From contig JAGHBF010000004.1 in NCBI GenBank assembly GCA_021161165.1, positions 1 through 7,854 of the forward strand: a DNA stretch of 7,854 bases. Direction: 5' to 3'. Below, piece after piece: positions 1 through 6,628 of this stretch. Origin of the DNA: Candidatus Aminicenantota bacterium (lineage in GTDB: Bacteria; Acidobacteriota; Aminicenantia; S016-38). A program made the position numbers and the translations under genes. Within the stretch, counting starts at the first letter, position 1, and each line of letters starts with the position of its first letter. Under the pieces are notes generated by a model, which did not search any database, was not told where the DNA came from, and saw only the letters and a program-made list of their open reading frames with translations.

Positions 1-2126
1 GCTCCATTCATTCTAGTGAGATAGGCGCCTCTCAGATGTCAATGGAGCTTGCCTACAGACTCGTTACAAAAAAAGACCCTCGAGCAGATGAAATTTTAAA
101 TAATGTAATTTTAATAGTTGTTCCATCTTCAAATCCTGATGGTGTGGATATGGTTGTGGATTGGTACAAGAAGACAGTGGGTACAGAGGATGAGGGAAAA
201 TCAATGCCCTGGCTTTATCATCACTATGCCGGACACGATGATAACAGGGATTGGTACATGCTTAATCTTGTAGAAACGAGAAATCTAACGAAGGTGTTTT
301 ACAAAGAATGGTTCCCTGTGGTAATACTGGACGAACACCAGATGGGTTCCACAGGGGCCAGGTTGTTTTTACCTCCTTTTAAGGAGCCCCCTTCATTTTC
401 TGTGAATCCTCTTATATGGAGACTTGTTAATCTTCTGGGAACATATATGTCATATCAGGAAGAATACAAGGGGCACAGTGGGGTGATTTCATATAATCTT
501 TTCACCGCATGGTGGATTGGGGCCCTGGATGATACGGCATGGTTCCACAATTCAATCGGCCTTTTATCTGAAATGGCGAGTGTAAAATACGCTACTCCCA
601 TATATGTGGAGCCCAACGAACTTTCAATAAGCTGGAGCGATAGATATTACGGAAAGATGGTAAGTTTTCCGAATCCCTGGAAGGGAGGATGGTGGAGGCT
701 CAGAGATATAGTAGATTACGAGCTCGAACTTTCAATTGCAGGTCCATATTTTGTTGCCAAAAATGCTAAGGAGATTTTAACCACCATATACAAAGTGAAC
801 CGTATGGAAGAAAAGCTCGGGAAGACTGAACCTCCTTTTGGATACATAGTTCCGGCTTATCAAAAGGACCCTGTCAGGACGGCTGAGCTAATGGAAAGAC
901 TCGTCTGGGCAGGAGTGAAGGTTTACCGCCTTTCAAAAGATTATAAAGGATTTAAGAAGGGAGATTTTTACATTCCTCTCTCTCAACCTTACAGGCCATA
1001 TATTATGGAGCTTTTCAAAAGGTTTAAATATCCTATTGAGGAGCCTCCCTACGATGTCACAACTACCAATCTTCCAGCAATTATGGGGGTAAAATACATT
1101 CCCATAAATGAATTTACAGAATTTCCTGCAAAAATAGCAAAGAGCCTTTATCCCACAGGTAAAGTTCTAAAAACTGGAAAATATTATTGCCTTGATGCCG
1201 CAGTTAACTTCAGCTACAGAGTCGCAGTCCAGGCAATAAAATCCGGTGCAAGGCTTTTTAGAAGCACAAAGACAGGAGAACTCTGTATTTATGGAGCAAC
1301 TCCGGATCTTATGAAGAAACTGGCTGAAGAAAACCACGTGACTATAAAGGCGAAGAGCTCGGTAACGGGGTTTAAAGAAATAAAAATGCCCAGAATCGCG
1401 GTTTACAAACAGTGGGGTCATGTTATGTCTGAAGGATGGCTGAGGTATTTCCTTGATACATATAAAATTCCTTATGAGGTTATCCATAATAAAGATATAA
1501 AGAAGGGTGACCTTGAAAAGAAGTATGACCTGATATTTATACCTTCCCTATCTGCAAAAAGAATTGTGGAGGGAGCTACCGGTGGCAGAAGATACTGGTC
1601 CAGCTTGCCTAAGAAATACAGTGGTGGTATAGGAAAAGAGGGAGTGAAGAACCTCCAGAAATTTGTAGAAAAGGGAGGAAGAGAAGTTCTTATGGGAAGA
1701 GCCGTGGAGATGGCATGGGAGAACTTCCATCTTCCTGTTGTAGACGGCTTGAAGAATGCCAAAGATTTTTATTGCCCTCAGGCTTTTGTTAGGATAAAGG
1801 TTAATAACGACCTTCCCCTTGGCCTTGGCTTTGATAAGGAAAGCGTTGGAGTGTTTTATGATTCAGTGGCTATGAGAACCTATATTCCTCCGGCAAGTTA
1901 TATGGATAGAAGGGTAGTTGCATATTTCCCGTCTGAGGGAGAGATTTTACTTTCAGGATATCTCAAAGGAGAAAAAAACCTCAGAGGGCTTGCAGCAATT
2001 GTGGATGTTAAGTATAAGAAAGGAAGATTTCATCTTTTTGGTATAAACACACTTTACAGGGCTCAGGCTGAAGAGACCTTTAGGTTCCTGTTTAATTCAA
2101 TCTTTTACCCGGAGGTTGCATGGTAA
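1..2126 (+). CDS. M14-family zinc carboxypeptidase, 5' partial
   Basis: This is the C-terminal part of a zinc-dependent peptidase of the M14 (carboxypeptidase A-like) superfamily. The first ATG in frame is at 36, but the frame is open to the window edge. The zinc motif HxxE (IHSSEIGASQ, bases 6-35) lies before that ATG, so the true start is outside the window. Counting from the ATG at 36, further family motifs are NPDG (33-36), HDDNRDW (67-73), DEHQMGSTGAR (99-109, with the probable third zinc ligand His101) and GLLSEMAS (175-182, probable catalytic Glu179). After a middle region, residues from about 450 resemble the class I glutaminase-like domain found at the C-terminus of many long bacterial M14 proteins: MPRIAVYKQW, then GIGKEGVKNL...FVEKGG at 531-548. 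I see no glutaminase nucleophile there. The ending (FGINTLYRAQ...TFRFLFNSIF) matches that family, so the 3' end looks intact. Relatives are usually exported, but the N-terminus is not visible. Its stop overlaps purM by 7 bases. Substrate unknown. Confidence 0.9.
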   Translation, partial: SIHSSEIGASQMSMELAYRLVTKKDPRADEILNNVILIVVPSSNPDGVDMVVDWYKKTVGTEDEGKSMPWLYHHYAGHDDNRDWYMLNLVETRNLTKVFYKEWFPVVILDEHQMGSTGARLFLPPFKEPPSFSVNPLIWRLVNLLGTYMSYQEEYKGHSGVISYNLFTAWWIGALDDTAWFHNSIGLLSEMASVKYATPIYVEPNELSISWSDRYYGKMVSFPNPWKGGWWRLRDIVDYELELSIAGPYFVAKNAKEILTTIYKVNRMEEKLGKTEPPFGYIVPAYQKDPVRTAELMERLVWAGVKVYRLSKDYKGFKKGDFYIPLSQPYRPYIMELFKRFKYPIEEPPYDVTTTNLPAIMGVKYIPINEFTEFPAKIAKSLYPTGKVLKTGKYYCLDAAVNFSYRVAVQAIKSGARLFRSTKTGELCIYGATPDLMKKLAEENHVTIKAKSSVTGFKEIKMPRIAVYKQWGHVMSEGWLRYFLDTYKIPYEVIHNKDIKKGDLEKKYDLIFIPSLSAKRIVEGATGGRRYWSSLPKKYSGGIGKEGVKNLQKFVEKGGREVLMGRAVEMAWENFHLPVVDGLKNAKDFYCPQAFVRIKVNNDLPLGLGFDKESVGVFYDSVAMRTYIPPASYMDRRVVAYFPSEGEILLSGYLKGEKNLRGLAAIVDVKYKKGRFHLFGINTLYRAQAEETFRFLFNSIFYPEVAW
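2111..2115 (+). promoter_or_regulatory. Shine-Dalgarno site of purM inside the M14 gene
   Basis: GGAGG ends four bases before the purM ATG at 2120 and lies within the last codons of the upstream peptidase gene. It fixes the purM start and, with the 7-base overlap, suggests translational coupling. Confidence 0.75.
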
Positions 2127-3109
2127 CATACAAAGAAGCTGGGGTTGATCTGGAAAAGGCTGACCGCTCTGTAAAAATAATTTCTTCTATTCTAAAAAAA
2201 TACGGGGTTTCTTCTGAAAACTTTGGTCTTTTTGGGGGAATCTACAAGCTCAGCGAAAATTCTTATCTCATAGCGAGCTCGGACGGTGTAGGGACAAAGC
2301 TAAAAATAGCATTTATGAGTGGAAGGCATAATACAGTGGGCTCTGACCTTGTGAATCATTGTATAAATGATATATTCGTTCATGGGGCAGAGCCCCTGTT
2401 TTTTCTGGACTACATAGCTATGGGAGAACTGGACCTTGACATTCTTGCAAGTGTGATGGAAGGGTTTGCAAAGGCATGTAGTGAAGCAGGATGTGTCATT
2501 CTCGGTGGGGAAACTGCCGAAATGCCCGGGTTCTACAAAAAGGGAGAATATGATCTTGTGGGATTCATCGTTGGGAGAATAGAGGGAAGAATAATAGATG
2601 GGAGGGACATAAAAGAAGGAGATATACTGATAGGCCTTCCTTCAAATGGACTGCATACCAATGGTTATTCCCTTGCGAGAAAAATAATTTTCGAAAAGCT
2701 TGGCCTTAGTATCGATTCACCTCTTCCCTATGATAAGAACCTAACTGTGGCTGATGAGCTTTTAAAGACTCATAGACAATACTATACGGCATTAAAAAAC
2801 GCAAAAGAACTTATAAAAGGTATGGCCCATATAACAGGAGGAGGAATTCCAGGGAATCTATCCAGAATAATCCCGAAGGGACTTAAAGCCACTATAAGAA
2901 AAGATTCCTGGGAAGTTCCAGAAATCTTTAAATTTCTTGTAAAAGAGGGAAACCTTTCAGATGAAGAAGCCTTCAGGGCGTTTAATATGGGTGTGGGTAT
3001 GATTGTCATTCCTTATGGGGAAGAGTTTCTGAATTATCTTGAGAAGAGAGGAGAAAAATTCTGGATAATAGGTAAAATAGAAAAAGGAGAAGGAGTGGAG
3101 ATCGTATGA
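2120..3109 (+). CDS. purM: phosphoribosylformylglycinamidine cyclo-ligase (AIR synthetase)
   Basis: PurM is the cytosolic enzyme that closes the imidazole ring: FGAM + ATP gives AIR + ADP + phosphate, step 5 of de novo purine synthesis. The 329 residues carry the family motifs in order: N-terminal YKEAGVD (4-10), SSDGVGTKLKIA (53-64), the conserved stretch from GSDLVNHCINDI to FFLDYIA (74-100), GGETAEMPGFY (129-139), LPSNGLHTNGYSLAR (173-187), HITGGGIPGNLSR (237-249) and AFRAFNMGVGMIV (284-296). The length is slightly below the E. coli protein (345 residues), with no core motif missing. The start is supported by GGAGG four bases upstream and by YKEAGVD lying at the usual distance from Met1. 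The stop overlaps the purN start as ATGA. It is cotranscribed with purN, its usual functional partner, and sits unusually behind an M14 peptidase gene. Confidence 0.97.
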   Translation: MVTYKEAGVDLEKADRSVKIISSILKKYGVSSENFGLFGGIYKLSENSYLIASSDGVGTKLKIAFMSGRHNTVGSDLVNHCINDIFVHGAEPLFFLDYIAMGELDLDILASVMEGFAKACSEAGCVILGGETAEMPGFYKKGEYDLVGFIVGRIEGRIIDGRDIKEGDILIGLPSNGLHTNGYSLARKIIFEKLGLSIDSPLPYDKNLTVADELLKTHRQYYTALKNAKELIKGMAHITGGGIPGNLSRIIPKGLKATIRKDSWEVPEIFKFLVKEGNLSDEEAFRAFNMGVGMIVIPYGEEFLNYLEKRGEKFWIIGKIEKGEGVEIV

Positions 3110-3732
3110 AAAAGGGTAGGATAGCGGTTCTTCTTTCAGGAAGAGGTTCGAATTTTAGAGCACTTTACAAAGCCACAAAGGAAGGAAAAATCCCAGCAGA
3201 AATAGTTCTTGTTATAACAGACAAAAAGAACGCACTAGGAGCTGCCTCTGCAAGAGAATATGGAATAGAGACTCTTTACTTTCGAAGAAAGGATTATCCG
3301 GATAGGGTTTTATTTGATATGGCAATTGCCGATGCCATAGAAAAAAGGAACATTGACCTTATATGTCTTGCCGGTTATATGAGAATTCTTTCCCCCGAGT
3401 TTATAAAAAGGTTCAGAGGAAGGATTATGAACATACATCCAGCTCTTCTTCCCTGCTTTCCTGGACTCCATGCTCAGAAGCAAGCCCTTGATTATGGTGT
3501 GAGATTTTCAGGGGCTACAGTTCATTTCGTTGATGAAGGTGTGGATTCTGGGCCAATAATACTGCAGTCTGTTGTTCCTGTGTATCAGGATGATACAGAG
3601 GAAACGCTTGCAGAAAGAATATTGAAGGAGGAACACAGAATATATCCTGAGGCAGTTAAACTTTTCTTTGAAGGGAGGCTTGAGATAAAAGGGAAAAAGG
3701 TGATTATAAAAAATGAAGGGGATAGTTCATAA
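3106..3732 (+). CDS. purN: phosphoribosylglycinamide formyltransferase (GAR transformylase)
   Basis: PurN transfers a formyl group from 10-formyltetrahydrofolate to GAR, giving FGAR (step 3 of purine synthesis) in the cytosol. The 208 residues match the family length. The phosphate-binding loop is LLSGRGSNFRAL (9-20). The catalytic triad is visible as Asn109 and His111 in IMNIHPALLP (107-116) and Asp147 in VDEGVDSGPI (142-151). The folate-side segment FPGLHAQKQAL (118-128) is present. It starts with a 4-base ATGA overlap with purM, and GGAG at 3097-3100 sits five bases upstream, inside purM. It is the folate-dependent PurN type, not the formate-dependent PurT type. The last 20 bases overlap the following kinase-like gene. 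Nothing in the protein looks unusual. Confidence 0.97.
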   Translation: MKKGRIAVLLSGRGSNFRALYKATKEGKIPAEIVLVITDKKNALGAASAREYGIETLYFRRKDYPDRVLFDMAIADAIEKRNIDLICLAGYMRILSPEFIKRFRGRIMNIHPALLPCFPGLHAQKQALDYGVRFSGATVHFVDEGVDSGPIILQSVVPVYQDDTEETLAERILKEEHRIYPEAVKLFFEGRLEIKGKKVIIKNEGDSS

Positions 3733-4615
3733 AATTTTGGAAAATTTTCCAGGCACTGTGATAGAGATTGTGCCTGAGAAAAAGTTAATTCCTGAAAATG
3801 GGAAAAAGGAGGGTTTTCCCCACGGTTCGGGATGTGTAAAAATTTGGAATTCCCGTAAAGAGAGAGTGCTTGAAATTCTTGCGGAATTGCTCTGTGAATC
3901 ATATACAAAAGAAAAACTTTGGGAAACAGCACTATCGCTTACAAAATTTCATGCTATCGGTTTCAAGGGTAGTCATTCAAAGGCCTCTGCCGCTGTTTTT
4001 ATATCTATAGCTCACAAAGTAAATAACAAGTTGACTCCTGTGATTGCCTATGCACAACTTCTTGAGAGTAAATATAAGGACGATAAATTTTCCAGGATAA
4101 CTTATAATGCAAAAGAGGCTTCCGACATTCTCTCTAGAACCATGGAAGAATTTACACCTTTAGCGGATGAACTGTTAAATATTGAGGAGGTCTCAGTCAT
4201 TTTAAAAAAAATAATCCCAGGCAAATATAAAAAAACAGGTGCATATGCAGATCCCTTTCTCATTGGAATTGTGTTTGAAGAGCTTAAGAGGAATGCTAAT
4301 AGACATGGAGGTGCGAGTGCAAACTGCTGGGCAGAAAACGGAAAAGTTGTGGTACAAATAAAAAATCCGGGAAATATAGAAGAAGAAGTATTAAAGAGGG
4401 CGTTTGAACCGTTTTTTTCAACAGATGGAAGAATAGGTCTGGGTTTAAATCTTGTACATGGTGTCATTACCAAATTCTACAGGGGAAGAATTAATCTAAA
4501 AAATGAGGGGGATGAGACTGTAGCGGAAATAAGTTTTCCCTTTCCTGAAAGAGGGAAAATAAAAACAAAAGACCCTATTCTTAATAAACTGTTAAAATCC
4601 TGGAAATCTTTTTAA
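3713..4615 (+). CDS. orphan histidine-kinase-like protein with atypical catalytic residues
   Basis: The second half has the layout of a two-component histidine kinase without a membrane segment, PAS domain or receiver. The dimerisation/phosphoacceptor helix is FISIAHKVNNKLTPVIAYAQLLE (96-118) with His101. The ATP-binding domain follows: N-box FEELKRNANRHG (188-199), a G1-like IKNPGNI (216-222), F-box FEPFFST (231-237), G2 box GRIGLGL (239-245), and a final strand ending ISFPFP (273-278). Residues 1-80 match nothing I recognise. Two usual residues differ: the acidic residue after the phospho-histidine is Lys102, and the adenine-contacting Asp of the G1 box is replaced (Asn218 or Lys217, depending on alignment). 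It may be a weak or regulatory kinase, or a pseudokinase. No response regulator gene adjoins it. The ATG at 3713 overlaps purN by 20 bases, with a modest AAGGTG ten bases upstream. A later start is possible because the N-terminus lacks a recognised domain. Confidence 0.8.
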   Translation: MKGIVHKILENFPGTVIEIVPEKKLIPENGKKEGFPHGSGCVKIWNSRKERVLEILAELLCESYTKEKLWETALSLTKFHAIGFKGSHSKASAAVFISIAHKVNNKLTPVIAYAQLLESKYKDDKFSRITYNAKEASDILSRTMEEFTPLADELLNIEEVSVILKKIIPGKYKKTGAYADPFLIGIVFEELKRNANRHGGASANCWAENGKVVVQIKNPGNIEEEVLKRAFEPFFSTDGRIGLGLNLVHGVITKFYRGRINLKNEGDETVAEISFPFPERGKIKTKDPILNKLLKSWKSF

Positions 4616-4648
4616 GCTTCTAAAACTTACACCAGACCAGAGCAAAAA

Positions 4649-4677
4649 TTGAAAATGAGTATAAATTCCGTTACAAT
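4649..4677 (+). promoter_or_regulatory. sigma-70 type promoter for cysC-sat
   Basis: TTGAAA (4649-4654) and TACAAT (4672-4677) are separated by exactly 17 bases, each one mismatch from consensus. Initiation is expected near A4683, giving a leader of about 34 bases before the cysC ATG. This is in the only gap over 30 bases in the window (4616-4716). No intrinsic terminator for the upstream operon, riboswitch or clear operator was seen in this gap, so read-through from the upstream genes remains possible. Confidence 0.75.
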
Positions 4678-4706
4678 ATCACATCCAGGTAAAAAAAACA
4701 ATACTC

Positions 4707-4712
4707 AGGAGG
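4707..4712 (+). promoter_or_regulatory. Shine-Dalgarno site of cysC
   Basis: A full AGGAGG lies four bases before the ATG at 4717. It is the strongest ribosome site in the window and fixes the cysC start. Confidence 0.85.
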
Positions 4713-4716
4713 AAAA

Positions 4717-5451
4717 ATGAATCCAAAAGGGGTTACAATCTGGTTTACTGGCCTTCCCTGTTCAGGGAAGACGACACTTGCAAAGGCTGTTAGAGATGAA
4801 CTTGAAAAAAGAGGTTATTATGTGGAATCCCTTGATGGGGATGTGACGAGGAAATATCTATCAAAAGGATTGGGCTTTTCCAAGGAAGATAGGGATGAGA
4901 ATATAAGAAGAGTTGGATTTGTTTGCTCACTTCTTACAAAAGCTGGAGCGATTGTGACAGCTGCGTTTGTTTCTCCTTACAGGGAAATAAGAAGGGAAAT
5001 TAGGGAGCAGATCGGAGATTTTGTCGAGGTCTTTGTGCGTTGTCCTGTAGAAGTTTGTATAGAAAGGGATGTTAAGGGCATGTATAAAAAGGCACTTGCC
5101 GGAGAAATTAAAAATTTTACAGGAATTTCCGACCCTTATGAGGAACCCGAGAACCCTGAGGTTATAGTTGATACTGATAAGGAAACAATTGACGAATCAG
5201 CAAGAAAAGTTATAGAGAAACTTGAGGAACTGAGATATATACAAGAGAAAAGACCGCACTTCTTGCCTATCCCAGCTTACCTTATGGAAAAGCTTGAAAA
5301 AGCAGCAAAGAAAAAAGGTTTTGACGGGGCTGATGACCTTCTTCTAAATTGTATATCAAAAACCGCTGAAGAGGCGGGGGAAGACAATATCGTTGATAAA
5401 GAGGAAAGAAGGTGCATCGAGGAAAAATTAAGGAATCTTGGATATTTATGA
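4717..5451 (+). CDS. cysC: adenylylsulfate (APS) kinase with C-terminal extension
   Basis: CysC phosphorylates APS at the 3' position with ATP to give PAPS, using the product of the neighbouring sat gene. The kinase part spans about residues 4-175: P-loop GLPCSGKTT (12-20), LDGDVTRKYLSKGLGFS (39-55), DRDENIRRV (58-66), the conserved FVSPYR (84-89) and GISDPYEEPENPEV (136-149). At 244 residues it is about 45-70 longer than ordinary stand-alone CysC. The extra tail (about 176-244) begins FLPIPAYLMEKLEKAAKKKG, resembling a ribbon-helix-helix/CopG-like segment. It then passes through an acidic linker and ends EEKLRNLGYL, a motif I associate with tails of some sulfatases and small proteins from thermophilic or candidate-phylum bacteria. 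The tail assignment is by eye. Expression is probably from the promoter at 4649-4677, in an operon with sat 13 bases downstream. Confidence 0.95.
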   Translation: MNPKGVTIWFTGLPCSGKTTLAKAVRDELEKRGYYVESLDGDVTRKYLSKGLGFSKEDRDENIRRVGFVCSLLTKAGAIVTAAFVSPYREIRREIREQIGDFVEVFVRCPVEVCIERDVKGMYKKALAGEIKNFTGISDPYEEPENPEVIVDTDKETIDESARKVIEKLEELRYIQEKRPHFLPIPAYLMEKLEKAAKKKGFDGADDLLLNCISKTAEEAGEDNIVDKEERRCIEEKLRNLGYL

Positions 5452-5464
5452 AAAGAGGTGAAAA

Positions 5465-6607
5465 ATGACATCCATTCCTCACGGTGGAAAGCTTGTGGAA
5501 AGAGTGGCTTCTGAGAATGAAAAGAAGGACATTCTTTCAAAGGGTTATAAGGAAATAGAGGTAAATTATGAAAGAGCTCAGGAGGCTGTAAACATAGCAA
5601 AGGGGGTGTTTTCTCCATTGAAGGGTTTCATGGAGAAAAGGGAAGTTCTTTCTGTCCTGGACAATATGAGGCTCACCAATGGCCTTGCATGGACTATTCC
5701 CATAGTTCTTGATATAGGAGAGGAGGAAAAGGAGTATATAGGCTCAGATGAAGGGATTATTCTGACCAACAATGGGAAAAAGGTGGCATTCCTTGAGATT
5801 AAAGATATATATAAATGGGACAAGGAAGAATTTGCAGAAAAAGTTTATCGAACAAAAGATGAAGCTCATCCAGGGGTTTCAAGGACATATAATATGAAGG
5901 ATTATTTTATTGCCGGAAATATATTGCTTCTGGATGGGATTGAAGAGAGATTTCCAGAGTACTTTCTTTCCCCAAAGGAAACAAGGGTTCTCTTTGATGC
6001 GAAAGAATGGAAGAAGGTTGTTGGGTTTCAAACGAGAAATGTCCCTCATCTGGGGCATGAATATGTTCAAAAAACAGCCCTCACTTTTGTTGACGGTTTA
6101 TTTATAAATCCCGTCATAGGAAAGAAGAAAAAAGGGGATTTCAGGGACGAGGTCATTTTGAAGGCGTACAGAGCCCTCATGGACAATTATTACCCGGGCA
6201 ACAGGGTGGCGATGTCAATTTTACCCATGGAGATGAGGTATGCTGGACCCAGGGAGGCAATACACCATGCAATCATAAGGAAAAATTTTGGGTGTACTCA
6301 TTTCATTGTTGGGAGAGACCATGCAGGAGTTGGGAATTACTACGGACCCTATGAAGCCCAGGAAATCTTCAAATATTTTCCGGACCTTGGGATTGAGCCC
6401 ATGTTCTTCCGTTCATTCTTCTACTGCAAAAAATGTGGTTCTATTTCAAACGAAAAGACCTGTCCACACGGAGAAAACTTCCACATCAACTTTTCCGGTA
6501 CAAAAATAAGAGCTCTTCTTCATAAAGGAGAAAAACCTTCCGAGCAACTTATGAGACCCGAAGTGGCAGAGGCAATTCTATCCTTTGATAATCCATTTGT
6601 AGAATAA
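5465..6607 (+). CDS. sat: sulfate adenylyltransferase (ATP sulfurylase)
   Basis: Sat activates sulfate: ATP + sulfate gives APS + pyrophosphate. The 380-residue protein is the single-chain Sat type, not the CysD/CysN pair. Visible motifs are QTRNVPHLGHEY (189-200, with the HxxH pair His195 and His198), the MRYAGPREAIHHAIIRKNFG region (257-276), GRDHAGVG (283-290) and a C-terminal SGTKIRALL...MRPEVAEAI (344-371). A zinc site typical of many bacterial and archaeal Sat proteins is present: Cys321, Cys324, Cys333 and His335 or His340 in CKKCG...CPHGENFH. No kinase-like domain is fused at the C-terminus, so the adjacent cysC supplies that activity. GAGGTG at 5455-5460, four bases before the ATG, fixes the start. 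The gene could serve assimilation or sulfation. No aprAB or dsr genes are visible to suggest sulfate respiration. Confidence 0.97.
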   Translation: MTSIPHGGKLVERVASENEKKDILSKGYKEIEVNYERAQEAVNIAKGVFSPLKGFMEKREVLSVLDNMRLTNGLAWTIPIVLDIGEEEKEYIGSDEGIILTNNGKKVAFLEIKDIYKWDKEEFAEKVYRTKDEAHPGVSRTYNMKDYFIAGNILLLDGIEERFPEYFLSPKETRVLFDAKEWKKVVGFQTRNVPHLGHEYVQKTALTFVDGLFINPVIGKKKKGDFRDEVILKAYRALMDNYYPGNRVAMSILPMEMRYAGPREAIHHAIIRKNFGCTHFIVGRDHAGVGNYYGPYEAQEIFKYFPDLGIEPMFFRSFFYCKKCGSISNEKTCPHGENFHINFSGTKIRALLHKGEKPSEQLMRPEVAEAILSFDNPFVE

Positions 6608-6613
6608 TTTCCC

Positions 6614-6622
6614 TGTTATAAT
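6614..6622 (+). promoter_or_regulatory. extended -10 promoter, probably giving a leaderless mRNA
   Basis: TGTTATAAT is a perfect -10 hexamer (TATAAT, 6617-6622) preceded by TGn, the extended -10 form. This form can work without a good -35 box, and none is visible at the usual spacing. The GTG start of the next gene is at 6629, six bases after the hexamer. That is where initiation is expected, so the transcript would have essentially no leader. Confidence 0.6.
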
Positions 6623-6628
6623 TCTATA

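Noticed and set aside
3585..3932. Minus-strand open frame across the purN/kinase junction
   Set aside because: Low-complexity, Phe/Ser-rich translation typical of the complement of AT-rich coding DNA; no ribosome site or family match.
4102..4473. Minus-strand open frame of about 123 codons opposite the kinase-like gene
   Set aside because: No recognisable motif; it is fully antisense to a well-supported coding region whose ATP-binding motifs explain the sequence.
4600..4648. Possible terminator after the kinase-like gene (T-run at 4609-4613, AAGCTT palindrome)
   Set aside because: No GC-rich stem precedes the short T-run; the AAGCTT palindrome is too short for a hairpin.
5452..5464. Separate promoter or terminator between cysC and sat
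   Set aside because: The 13-base gap holds only the sat ribosome site; the two genes are best read as one operon.
5277..5618. Minus-strand open frame opposite the cysC tail and sat start
   Set aside because: Considered as an explanation for the unusual cysC extension, but its translation is Phe/Pro/Ser-rich shadow sequence. The plus frame runs continuously from the kinase core into the tail with a coherent helical pattern.
6288..6509. Second plus-strand open frame inside sat
   Set aside because: Out-of-frame shadow of the conserved Sat C-terminal region; no start signal and no recognisable protein.
6585..6602. TTGATA (6585-6590) or TTTGTA (6597-6602) as a -35 box for the TATAAT at 6617
   Set aside because: Spacers would be 26 and 14 bases, both outside the usual 16-18; the extended -10 TGn explains the promoter better.
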